From NCBI RefSeq assembly GCF_903469665.1, contig NZ_CAGKLC010000002.1, forward strand, positions 62,001 to 126,000: a DNA stretch of 64,000 nt, given 5' to 3'. The notes under the pieces were generated by a model, which saw only the letters and a list, made by a program, of their open reading frames with translations, had not been told where the DNA came from and did not search any database. The number at the start of each line of letters is the position of its first letter. The first letter of the stretch is position 1. Positions 36,097 to 43,723 of this stretch are shown here, piece by piece. The DNA comes from Flavobacterium sp. UGB4466. GTDB taxonomy: Bacteria; Bacteroidota; Bacteroidia; Flavobacteriales; Flavobacteriaceae. Made by a program: the position numbers and the translations under genes.

Positions 36097-36285
36097 ATGA
36101 AAACACTACATATTATAGTAAGAGAGATTTTATACCGATTGAAAACCGATTATAAACGATTTACAGCTGCAGTTAAAAATAGAAAAGTGAATACCGCTAA
36201 AATAAAAGGAGAGCTTTATTCGAGTGAATCAAATTCTCTGCTTTTCCAAATGTACCTGCACGAAGAAGAAGATCTTTTTATTTGA
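36097..36285 (+). CDS. Small conserved protein, unknown function (SLLFxMY family), copy 1
   Basis: A 62-aa protein starting at the ATG at 36097, 24 nt past the attenuator terminator. The first 30 residues are basic and may form an amphipathic helix (VREILYRLKTDYKRFTAAVK). The C-terminal end, NSLLFQMYLHEEEDLFI, matches the end of the 66-aa protein at 39531-39731 (DSLLFLMYSKENETLFI). It lies between leader and metY and is probably co-transcribed. I do not recognise the family. Both copies sit behind the same kind of attenuator in methionine loci, which argues that the protein is real and tied to sulfur metabolism. Confidence 0.7.
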   Translation: MKTLHIIVREILYRLKTDYKRFTAAVKNRKVNTAKIKGELYSSESNSLLFQMYLHEEEDLFI

Positions 36286-36355
36286 GATATAAAAACGACT
36301 GTAATAATTAAAGAATAAACCAAAAGCTATAAACAATACCTAAAACTAAGAAATC

Positions 36356-37660
36356 ATGAGCACACAAAAATTTGCCACAAATGCGCTACACGCGGGACAC
36401 GATGTTACTAAAAATGCAGGAACCAGAGCAGTTCCAATTTACCAGACATCATCGTATGTTTTTAACAATTCAGATCATGCAGCTAATTTATTTGGTCTTG
36501 CTGAAGCCGGATTCATTTACACCCGATTAAACAACCCTACAAATGATGTTTTGGAACAACGCCTTGCGGCGCTTGAAGGTGGAATTGGGGCAGTAGTTAC
36601 AGCCTCAGGAGCCTCTGCAATTTCCACATCTTTATTGACTTTGCTAAAAGCAGGAGATCATATAGTGGCTTCTAATAGTTTGTACGGAGGAACGTATAAT
36701 TTATTGAGCGTAACTTTACCGCGTTTAGGGATCACAACTACCTTTGTAGATCCTTCAAAACCCGAAAATTTCACTAAAGCTGCCAAAGAAAACACACGGG
36801 CATTTTTTGTTGAATCTTTAGGAAACCCAAAATTAGATGTACTCGATCTGAAAGCGATTGCAGTGGAGGCTAAAAAATTTAAGGTTCCTTTTATTGTAGA
36901 CAATACAGTAGCTACTCCTTATTTATTAAATCCGATTGCTTACGGAGCAGATATTGTCATTCACTCCCTTACCAAATATATTTCAGGAAACGGAACCTCA
37001 TTAGGAGGGGCCATTATCGACGCCGGAACTTTTGACTGGGCGAATGGTAAATTTCCTGAGTTCACAGAGCCTTCACCGGGATATCATGGTTTAGTGTATC
37101 ACGAAGCTTTAGGAAATGCCGCTTTCATTGCTAAAGCCAGAATCGAAGGATTACGTGATTTTGGAGCAGCTTTGAGTCCGTTTAATGCTTTCCAGATCAT
37201 TCAGGGATTAGAAACCCTGCCAATTCGAATTCAAAAACACAGCGAAAATGCTTTGGCTTTGGCTTCCTGGTTAGAAAAACAGGAAGAAGTAGCCTGGGTG
37301 AACTATCCGGGCTTAAAAAACAATAAGTATTATGACTTGTCACAGCAGTACTTGCCAAAAGGGCAAAGTGGTGTTGTTACCTTTGGATTAAAAGGAGGTT
37401 TTGAAGCAGCCAAAAAAGTGGTAGATGAAACCCAGCTCTTCTCGCTTCTGGCCAACATTGGTGATACCAAGTCATTAATCATTCATCCTGCAAGTACAAC
37501 GCATCAGCAATTGTCTGATGCCGAACAATTAGAAACGGGAGTTTCAAAAGATCTGGTTCGACTTTCCGTTGGATTGGAAGATATAGAAGATTTAATTGCT
37601 GACTTGCAAACAGTTTTTGCAAGCGTGACCGAGTCACAATACAGCATTAATAAAAACTAG
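36356..37660 (+). CDS. metY: O-acetylhomoserine sulfhydrylase (MetY-type)
   Basis: PLP enzyme of the Cys/Met metabolism family; joins O-acetylhomoserine with sulfide to give homocysteine. Its 434 aa are the length of MetY rather than the about 390 aa of MetB/MetZ. Evidence: ALHAGHDVTKNAGTRAVPIY at the N terminus, YTRLNNPTNDVLEQRLAALE, SGASAISTSLLTLLKAGDHI, and the PLP lysine in DIVIHSLTKYISGNGTSLGG (near residue 209). It follows small protein 1 by 70 nt and the Met/Cys leader, and ends in a terminator before the homoserine-dehydrogenase-like gene. Confidence 0.93.
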   Translation: MSTQKFATNALHAGHDVTKNAGTRAVPIYQTSSYVFNNSDHAANLFGLAEAGFIYTRLNNPTNDVLEQRLAALEGGIGAVVTASGASAISTSLLTLLKAGDHIVASNSLYGGTYNLLSVTLPRLGITTTFVDPSKPENFTKAAKENTRAFFVESLGNPKLDVLDLKAIAVEAKKFKVPFIVDNTVATPYLLNPIAYGADIVIHSLTKYISGNGTSLGGAIIDAGTFDWANGKFPEFTEPSPGYHGLVYHEALGNAAFIAKARIEGLRDFGAALSPFNAFQIIQGLETLPIRIQKHSENALALASWLEKQEEVAWVNYPGLKNNKYYDLSQQYLPKGQSGVVTFGLKGGFEAAKKVVDETQLFSLLANIGDTKSLIIHPASTTHQQLSDAEQLETGVSKDLVRLSVGLEDIEDLIADLQTVFASVTESQYSINKN

Positions 37661-37688
37661 GTTTTTTTGTTTTTTGTTTGAAAAATTG

Positions 37689-37725
37689 CCTTTAGCAGCG
37701 TGAGTTCTGCTAGAGGTGATTTTTT
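37689..37725 (+). terminator. metY terminator
   Basis: Stem CCTTTAGCAG / CTGCTAGAGG (one T/G pair) and a T tract. Confidence 0.8.
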
Positions 37726-37749
37726 ATAAAAAGCAAATCAGTATAAAAG

Positions 37750-37822
37750 TTTTAAACCTTATAGGTGTTGAGGTTTAATGTAGAGTGCTACAGTGTACTT
37801 AAAATAGTTATAAGGTTTAAAA
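37750..37822 (+). promoter_or_regulatory. Long hairpin in the leader of the homoserine-dehydrogenase-like gene
   Basis: Perfect 14-bp inverted repeat TTTTAAACCTTATA (37750-37763) / TATAAGGTTTAAAA (37809-37822), enclosing GTAG-agtg-CTAC. It ends 16 nt before the start codon and could control translation. No known riboswitch core is visible. Confidence 0.5.
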
Positions 37823-37838
37823 ATTAAAAAGTAAAATT

Positions 37839-38927
37839 ATGTCAAAGCTTAAAATAAATATCATCCTTTTTGGAATTGGAAATATAGGGAGTACTTTGAT
37901 CAATCAAATTATTGAAAGTCAGGAGTTTTTTCTCAAAAGTAAGAATATCGATTTTCACTTTCCAATTATCACCAATTCAACTGTAGCTTTTTTCGAGAAA
38001 GAAGGCGTAGGATATGCTTGGGAAACCAATTTTCTGGAATTGGCCGTTCCTTTTAAGGTTCAGGATATTATTGAATTTGCCAAAGAAAATGAATTTGAAA
38101 ATTTAATCGCTGTAGATGCCACTGCGAGCGATGAATTAATACATCACTACAATACATTGATCGAAAACGGGTTTAATATTGTAGCGGTAAATAAAAAAGC
38201 CAATACATTGCCGATTGATTTATACAAAGAGATCAGGTCAAACCTTAAAAAGTACGACAAAGAGTTTTTGTATGAAACCTCAGTAGATACCGGATTCCCG
38301 GTTTTACAAACTTTGAGAGACTTGTATTATTCAGGCGAAAAAATCACAAAGATTCGTGGTGTTTTTTCAGATAATCTGAGTTATGTTTTTAATCGCTTTG
38401 CTGCCGAAGAAGCCACCTTCTCTTCTTTATTAAAAGATGCGAGTTTACTCGGTTTAATGCGTTCCACCTTTAAAGAAGATTTATCCGGAAATGATACAGC
38501 CAGAAAATTACTGATTCTCACGAGAGAAATTGGAAAAGATTTTGAGCTGTCAGATATAAAAATTAATTCCCTTATTAATGAAGAGCATCTGGAGCAAAAC
38601 GGCATTCTGAATAAAGAAGCAATTGATCGATCGTTTAAGATTGCTAAAATTAGTCAGGCAGATGATCATGTACTGCGATACGTGGGAGAATTTGATGTTG
38701 TAAAAAACACATTAGAAGTCAAACTGGTTTCAGAACCTATTACTTCAGCAATAGGTCAGCTGAAAGGATCAGATACTATTTTCGAAATTTATACACAATC
38801 GTATGCAGCTGTTCCAATTGTGATTCAAAGTGCTTCGGCCTGTAAGCAAGCCATTTCAAGGGGGGTAATTACAGATATTTTGAAAGTAGCTGAAAAGATC
38901 AAAAATAAAGAGGCAGTCTGGTTGTAA
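37839..38927 (+). CDS. Homoserine dehydrogenase-like protein lacking the substrate-binding Glu
   Basis: A 362-aa paralogue of the C-terminal half of the aspartokinase/homoserine dehydrogenase at 41091. It has an NAD(P)-binding Rossmann start (IILFGIGNIGSTLINQI), NKKANT with the Lys equivalent to yeast Lys117, and EDLSGNDTARKLLIL with the counterparts of Asp219 and Lys223. However, the EPDPR block of true homoserine dehydrogenases (EPDPREDLCGND in the neighbour) is RSTFKEDLSGND here, so the Glu equivalent to Glu208, which binds homoserine, is Arg. GTLSY has also become DNLSY. The reading frame is intact, so this is a diverged enzyme or a pseudoenzyme rather than a decayed gene. It may sense a related amino acid or act on another substrate. 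Confidence 0.82.
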   Translation: MSKLKINIILFGIGNIGSTLINQIIESQEFFLKSKNIDFHFPIITNSTVAFFEKEGVGYAWETNFLELAVPFKVQDIIEFAKENEFENLIAVDATASDELIHHYNTLIENGFNIVAVNKKANTLPIDLYKEIRSNLKKYDKEFLYETSVDTGFPVLQTLRDLYYSGEKITKIRGVFSDNLSYVFNRFAAEEATFSSLLKDASLLGLMRSTFKEDLSGNDTARKLLILTREIGKDFELSDIKINSLINEEHLEQNGILNKEAIDRSFKIAKISQADDHVLRYVGEFDVVKNTLEVKLVSEPITSAIGQLKGSDTIFEIYTQSYAAVPIVIQSASACKQAISRGVITDILKVAEKIKNKEAVWL

Positions 38928-39279
38928 GTGGTGTCGAAATACTAGTAAGTTGTTCTTTGATATAATGAAACAGGAAAGTTTTTTAAGTTATTTTTTGTAA
39001 GATTTATCTTTTAAATATTGATATGTTAATTTTGTAAGATGTTTTTTAACCTAAAAAGGTCGCTTTTTAACGTTTTTTGGGATTAATTTATTGAGTCTCA
39101 CTTGCATAATTGATAAAATATTCGCAAATTTGTAAGACTTCAAAACTAAAGAAGAAATAATTTAGTATTCTGAATGAAAGTTACATCGATTGAGGCAAAA
39201 GTTTTGTACTCTGTTGATTTAAAGAAGAGTAAAATAGAAATATTTCTAAAGTTTAAAGAAGTTTATTAAAATAGAAAAA
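38928..39279. other. Intergenic region before the metX-side leader
   Basis: About 350 nt, AT-rich, without an ORF. It contains a TTG-N20-CAAATTTG promoter (39102-39132). The leader ORF starts about 140 nt after that promoter, so either the untranslated leader is long or a nearer promoter was missed. Confidence 0.5.
39102..39132 (+). promoter_or_regulatory. Promoter of the metX-side leader
   Basis: TTG (39102-39104), 20 nt, CAAATTTG (39125-39132). TTCGCAAATTTG is identical to the TonB-receptor leader promoter at 32622-32633. Confidence 0.5.
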
Positions 39280-39381
39280 ATGCAAGAATTTTTTAAAATA
39301 GTAATTAAGTCCCAGATGAATAAGTCCCTACAGATGAACAAGATGTTTAACGTCGCACGTATTTGTGTATGCGTCTGTTGA
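39280..39381 (+). CDS. Met/Cys leader peptide (33 aa) ending in ICVCVC
   Basis: ATG to TGA encodes 33 residues with Met at 13, 19 and 22 and a C-terminal ICVCVC; an internal ATG (39343) would give MFNVARICVCVC alone. TGATACTAAAAG (39379-39390), which includes the stop codon, is complementary to CTTTTGGTATTA (39419-39430) at the terminator's 5' arm: 12 pairs with two G/T wobbles. Stalling on the Cys codons would free this antiterminator. The layout repeats that of the metY leader, with conserved terminator sequence but a different peptide. Confidence 0.78.
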   Translation: MQEFFKIVIKSQMNKSLQMNKMFNVARICVCVC

Positions 39382-39414
39382 TACTAAAAGTATATATGAG
39401 TTGTAAAAAACTTG

Positions 39415-39451
39415 AACCCTTTTGGTATTACAAATCCAAAAGGGTTTTTTT
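39415..39451 (+). terminator. Attenuator terminator before small protein 2
   Basis: Perfect stem AACCCTTTTGG / CCAAAAGGGTT with a 10-nt loop and seven T's from the start of the tract. Confidence 0.92.
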
Positions 39452-39530
39452 ATTCCATTTGGTTACGATAACAAAGAAATAAACATAAAATAAAGATAAT
39501 AACACGCAAACTAACATAAACTTAAATGTC

Positions 39531-39731
39531 ATGAGCACAATAAACTACCTAACAAAGACTTTTTCAACATTGAAAAACATTAGAGCTAAAAGAAACAATG
39601 CACCGCCAACAAATGAATTGACCGATTCAAGATTCGGGGTGACTGAAACAAATAAAAAAGCGGAGAAAAAAAATCCGGATTCATTATTGTTTTTGATGTA
39701 TTCAAAAGAAAATGAAACGCTTTTTATTTAA
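39531..39731 (+). CDS. Small conserved protein, unknown function (SLLFxMY family), copy 2
   Basis: A 66-aa protein starting at ATG 39531, 80 nt past the attenuator terminator. The first half is basic and helical (INYLTKTFSTLKNIRAKRNN), the middle is polar and probably disordered, and the C terminus DSLLFLMYSKENETLFI matches small protein 1 at S-LLF-MY, one E and the terminal LFI. Outside this tail the two proteins have little in common, so the tail is likely the functional part. There is no membrane segment. It precedes the SAM-I riboswitch and metX, but a separate promoter for metX lies between. No function can be assigned. Confidence 0.68.
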   Translation: MSTINYLTKTFSTLKNIRAKRNNAPPTNELTDSRFGVTETNKKAEKKNPDSLLFLMYSKENETLFI

Positions 39732-39860
39732 ATCTAAAAGCATCATAAAATAGAGGGAAACCTGCTTAATTTTACTGGGCAAATTGTTCGGTAATTTTTT
39801 GCGTACACTAGTTTTTGTTTGAATTATGTTTAAGAAATTGAGGAATCAGTTTCGATAAAA

Positions 39861-39892
39861 TTTGTTTGTTTGAGAAATTAGTAGTTAATTTG
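39861..39892 (+). promoter_or_regulatory. metX promoter
   Basis: TTTG (39861-39864), 20 nt, then TTAATTTG (39885-39892), 30 nt before the SAM-I riboswitch. TTTG is tandemly repeated three times here, so the exact -33 is uncertain. Confidence 0.6.
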
Positions 39893-39921
39893 CACCTTTA
39901 AGTTCAAAAACGTATTGAAAT

Positions 39922-40026
39922 GTTATAAAGAAAGGACGAGGGATTAGACCCGATGAATCCTTAGCAACCCTTCGTTAAATCGAAGAAGGTGCTGCATTCT
40001 ACCACCCCTAAACGTGGAAAGATAAC
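39922..40026 (+). promoter_or_regulatory. SAM-I (S-box) riboswitch upstream of metX
   Basis: P1 is GTTAT (39922-39926) / ATAAC (40022-40026). The conserved S-box core is clear: GAGGGATTAGACCCGATGAA, then CCTTAGCAACC, a P3-like hairpin CTTCG..CGAAG, AAGGTGCTGCATTCTACC, and the closing GTGGAAAGATAAC. S-boxes bind SAM and turn off methionine genes. The expression platform in the 73 nt before metX is not obvious; pairing of CTTTCTTT (near 40055) with AAAGAAAG (39927-39934) is one option for an alternative fold. Confidence 0.95.
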
Positions 40027-40099
40027 AACAAGAAATTTTCTGGTTTCACTCTAGACTTTCTTTCTAATATTTCCACATACAAATCAAAATTAAAAAGAT

Positions 40100-41089
40100 T
40101 TGAAATTGGAAAATATACCAAGTCCCATTATAATTCAGGAATTCATCACCGAAAGTGGTGTGTCCTACTCATCATTACCCTTAAGTTTTACACTTTCCGG
40201 TTTACCATTGTATAGTGCGCCTATTGTTCTCGTTAATCATGCTTTGACAGGAAATGCAGAGGTCACCGGAGCAAACGGCTGGTGGAATGACCTTATTGGG
40301 GAAGAGAAAACAATCGATACCCATAAATTTACCGTACTGGCTTTTAATGTACCAGGAAACGGGAATGATTCTTTTATTATCGAAAATTATCAGGATTTCA
40401 CTACCAGAGATATTGCCCGTATTTTTATAAAAGGTTTAGAACTTCTAAATATTAGCCAACTACATACTATTATTGGTGGTTCTGTTGGAGGAGGCATCGC
40501 CTGGGAAATCCTTGCATTAGAACCTAACATTACTCAAAACCTGATTCCCATTGCAACGGATTGGAAGTCGACCGACTGGATGATCGCCAATTGCTATTTA
40601 CAAGAGCAAATTTTGAACAATTCTTCAAAACCTATCGAAGATGCCAGAATTCATGCTATGTTGTGTTACAGGTCTCCGGAATCATTTAAAGAGAAATTTC
40701 AACGTACCATCAATACCAACCGTCCTGTTTTTAACATTGAAAGCTGGTTGGCCCATCATGGTGAAAAACTACAGAAAAGATATCAATTGGCTTCGTATAA
40801 ATTGATGAACCAATTGCTTAAAACCATAGACATCACCAGAAACAGAGAGGATTTCGAGACTTTGTTATCCAAAACAGACGCTGCGATTCATATTATCGGA
40901 ATCAATTCGGATTTGTTTTTTATACCCAAAGAAAATCGGGAGACTTTTCAGGAATTAAAAAAGTTCAAAGACAATGTTTCTTATAGCGAAATAGATTCGG
41001 TTCACGGACATGACGCTTTTTTAATCGAGTACAAACAATTAGATCATTTACTTGCCGATATTTTTAAGGCAGAAACAATAGAAAAATAA
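40100..41089 (+). CDS. metX: Homoserine O-acetyltransferase-like (MetX family)
   Basis: Alpha/beta-hydrolase-fold acyltransferase that activates homoserine with an acetyl (or succinyl) group, 329 aa, a little short for MetX. Catalytic triad candidates: Ser in IIGGSVGGGIAWEI (near residue 131), Asp in GINSDLFFIP (near 273) and His in SVHGHDAFLIEY (near 305). Also LVNHALTGNAEVTGANGWWN near residue 50, the oxyanion region. There is no ATG; TTG at 40100 or 40106 must start it. It directly follows a SAM-I riboswitch and overlaps transcriptionally with thrA (1-nt gap). The acyl donor cannot be decided. Confidence 0.88.
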   Translation: MKLENIPSPIIIQEFITESGVSYSSLPLSFTLSGLPLYSAPIVLVNHALTGNAEVTGANGWWNDLIGEEKTIDTHKFTVLAFNVPGNGNDSFIIENYQDFTTRDIARIFIKGLELLNISQLHTIIGGSVGGGIAWEILALEPNITQNLIPIATDWKSTDWMIANCYLQEQILNNSSKPIEDARIHAMLCYRSPESFKEKFQRTINTNRPVFNIESWLAHHGEKLQKRYQLASYKLMNQLLKTIDITRNREDFETLLSKTDAAIHIIGINSDLFFIPKENRETFQELKKFKDNVSYSEIDSVHGHDAFLIEYKQLDHLLADIFKAETIEK

Positions 41090-41090
41090 A

Positions 41091-43505
41091 ATGAAAATAT
41101 TAAAATTTGGCGGTAAATCGTTATCAAACGGAGAAGGACTTAATAAAGTAGTTTCAATTATTACGGATAAAGTACAGCAGAATGAAAAAATAGCTGTTGT
41201 GGTTTCGGCCCGCGGAAATGCAACAGACGAGTTAGAATACATTTTAAAAATTGCTGCGAAAAACGGTAATTATAAACCCTTATTTGAGAATTTTAAAGCG
41301 TATCAGGTTTCAGATTATCCTCAGGTCGATTTATCGGAAGAATTTAATGTGCTCGAGAAACTTTTTGAAGGAGTAAGCCTGATTGGTGATTACAGCAATA
41401 AAATTAAAGATCAGATTTTATCAAAAGGAGAATTACTTTCGGCTAAATTGCTGACGGCCATTTTAATCGAAAAAGGTGTTCCTGCAAATTTTGTAGATTC
41501 AAGAGAATTGTTGAAAACCGATTCTAAATTTGGTGACGCACAGCCTTTGGAGCAGCTCTCTAAGAAAAATGTGATCAATTATTTTAAAGAACACAACGGA
41601 TCAACGGTTAACATCGTGACCGGTTTTATTGGGTCTAACAATAATAACGATACCACTACTTTAGGTAGAAATGGCAGTAACTATACCGCGTCGCTAATTG
41701 CAAATTACCTGAATGCTGAAGAATTGCAGAATTTTACGCATGTTGACGGAATTTACACAGCAAACCCTGATTTGGTTGCCGATGCGAAAAAAATTGAATT
41801 TCTATCGTTTAATGAAGCCAATGAACTAGCCAATTTTGGCGCTACCATTTTGCATGCGAAAACAATCATTCCGTTACTGGAAAAAAATATCCCGCTTCGT
41901 ATTTTAAATACCTTTAATCACGAAAATCGTGGGACTTTAATTACCTCTGATTCAGCCAAAGAAGGAATTAAAACGCTTTCTGTTTTAGAGAATGTGTCGC
42001 TGGTGAATCTGGAAGGCCGCGGATTATTGGGGAAATCGGGTGTAGATGCCCGAATTTTTAAAGTAATGGGCGATCATAATATCAGTGTGAGTATTATCTC
42101 GCAGGGTTCTTCAGAGCGAGGCATTGGTCTTGTGGTGGCGACCGATAAGGCTACATTGGCAATGGTTGAATTAGAAAAAGAGTTCGAAAATGACTTCTAT
42201 TCTAAAGATGTAAATCAAATTACGGTAACCGATAATGTTTCGGTAATTTCGATTATCGGTCAGGATTTGAGTACTTTTCATAAACCATACACAGCATTAA
42301 TCAAAAATAAAATTGTTCCGATTTTGTTCAATAACACCGTTACGGGTAAAAACGTGAGTCTGGTTGTTAAAAAATCAGAGCTTCATAAAGCCTTAAACGT
42401 AATTCACGGAGAGATTTTTGGAGTTTCCAAAAAAATCAATATTGCTATTATTGGTCACGGACTAGTGGGAGGAACTTTAATCAATCAGATTTTAGAATCG
42501 ACTGACGCTATCGAAAAACGAAAAGACGTGAGACTGAATGTTTTTGCAATTGCGAATTCCAAAAAAGTACTTTTAGATAAAAACGGAGTAAGTTCGAACT
42601 GGAAAACAGACATTGAAAAGGAAGGACTTGCCTATACCATTCAAGATATTATTGCTTATGCGAATCAACATCATTTAGAAAACCTGATTGCGATTGATAA
42701 TACAGCCAGTGCAAAATTTGTTGAGAATTATATTCCGTTGGTGGAGAGTAGTTTCGATCTGATCTCTTCTAACAAAGTAGCGAATACACTCAGTTATGGT
42801 TTTTATAAAGAATTGAGAAAATCTTTAGCCGAAAATCAGAAGAATTATTTGTACGAAACCAATGTTGGTGCCGGATTGCCATTAATTGATACGATAAAAT
42901 TATTACACCTTTCAGGAGAAAACATCACAAAAATAAAAGGAGTGTTCTCCGGAACACTAAGTTATTTATTCAATAATTTTTCGGCAAAAGATGCTCCGTT
43001 TAGTGAGATTTTGCAGGAAGCGATTGATAATGGATACACAGAACCGGATCCGCGTGAAGATTTATGCGGAAATGATGTGGGAAGAAAATTATTGATTCTG
43101 GCAAGAGAATTAGACTTGCAGAATGAATTTGAAGAAATCTCGATTCAGAATTTAATTCCGGAACATTTGCGTGAAGGAAACGTTGGTGATTTCTTAACGA
43201 AATTAAAAGAGTTTGATCCAATTTATGAAAAAATAAAAGCCGATCAAAAGCCAAACCACGTATTGAGATACATTGGTGAATTGTCGGGAGATTTGCAAAA
43301 CGACAAAGGAATTTTGGAAGTAAAGCTAGTTTCAGTGCCTTCTGATACCGCTTTGGGCGGATTAAAAGGATCTGATTCTTTCTTTGAAATTTATACAGAG
43401 TCTTACGGAGACCGTCCAATCGTAATCCAGGGAGCAGGTGCAGGCTCTGCGGTAACAGCGAGAGGAGTATTTGGTGATATTTTGAGATTGTCAGATAAAG
43501 GGTAA
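41091..43505 (+). CDS. thrA: Bifunctional aspartokinase / homoserine dehydrogenase
   Basis: An 804-aa fusion. Residues 1 to about 285 are aspartokinase, about 300-445 ACT domains (SVLENVSLVNLEGRGLLGK, SIISQGSSERGIGLVV), and about 452-804 homoserine dehydrogenase with all active-site residues (IAIIGHGLVGGTLINQIL, SSNKVANT, GVFSGTLSYLFN, EPDPREDLCGND, GRKLLILAREL). The kinase start reads KFGGKS instead of the family KFGGTS, and GRNGSNYTA has Asn where GSDY is usual, so kinase activity may be changed. It begins 1 nt after metX, under the same SAM-I riboswitch, so it is probably the methionine-dedicated isozyme. Standing next to a dead-looking paralogue, it may have arisen by duplication. Confidence 0.92.
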   Translation: MKILKFGGKSLSNGEGLNKVVSIITDKVQQNEKIAVVVSARGNATDELEYILKIAAKNGNYKPLFENFKAYQVSDYPQVDLSEEFNVLEKLFEGVSLIGDYSNKIKDQILSKGELLSAKLLTAILIEKGVPANFVDSRELLKTDSKFGDAQPLEQLSKKNVINYFKEHNGSTVNIVTGFIGSNNNNDTTTLGRNGSNYTASLIANYLNAEELQNFTHVDGIYTANPDLVADAKKIEFLSFNEANELANFGATILHAKTIIPLLEKNIPLRILNTFNHENRGTLITSDSAKEGIKTLSVLENVSLVNLEGRGLLGKSGVDARIFKVMGDHNISVSIISQGSSERGIGLVVATDKATLAMVELEKEFENDFYSKDVNQITVTDNVSVISIIGQDLSTFHKPYTALIKNKIVPILFNNTVTGKNVSLVVKKSELHKALNVIHGEIFGVSKKINIAIIGHGLVGGTLINQILESTDAIEKRKDVRLNVFAIANSKKVLLDKNGVSSNWKTDIEKEGLAYTIQDIIAYANQHHLENLIAIDNTASAKFVENYIPLVESSFDLISSNKVANTLSYGFYKELRKSLAENQKNYLYETNVGAGLPLIDTIKLLHLSGENITKIKGVFSGTLSYLFNNFSAKDAPFSEILQEAIDNGYTEPDPREDLCGNDVGRKLLILARELDLQNEFEEISIQNLIPEHLREGNVGDFLTKLKEFDPIYEKIKADQKPNHVLRYIGELSGDLQNDKGILEVKLVSVPSDTALGGLKGSDSFFEIYTESYGDRPIVIQGAGAGSAVTARGVFGDILRLSDKG

Positions 43506-43723
43506 AGAATTTGAGATTGTAGATTTGAGATTGCAGATTTATAGGTCCAGTTTGTCATTTCGACCGAAGGGAGAAATTACACCAGGAACTCCGCAACGAA
43601 ACATTCTAATCTTTGTCGACAATCTAATGTGATTTACTTCGTCTGTTCGCTATCGCTCGAGTCTTCTTAAGTCGAAATGACAAGATTATAAAGAATAAAA
43701 AATAAAAAAAAAATAACAACACA
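43506..43723. other. Gap between thrA and the OsmC gene, filled by repeats
   Basis: First TTGAGATTGTAGATT-type short repeats (43510-43541), then a 133-nt palindromic element (43552-43684), then an A-rich leader. No terminator other than the palindrome is visible. Confidence 0.6.
43552..43684. repeat. MITE-like palindromic repeat, copy 1
   Basis: Terminal inverted repeat TGTCATTTCGAC / GTCGAAATGACA, 12 bp perfect. Inner words GGGAGAAATTACAC, CTCCGCAACGAAACATTC, and TTCGCTATCGCTCGAGTC recur in the copy at 63713, where the centre is inverted. Confidence 0.8.

Noticed and set aside
37839-38927. Pseudogene call for the homoserine-dehydrogenase-like gene
   Set aside because: The frame is complete and the fold and cofactor motifs are kept, so the altered residues look like divergence rather than decay.
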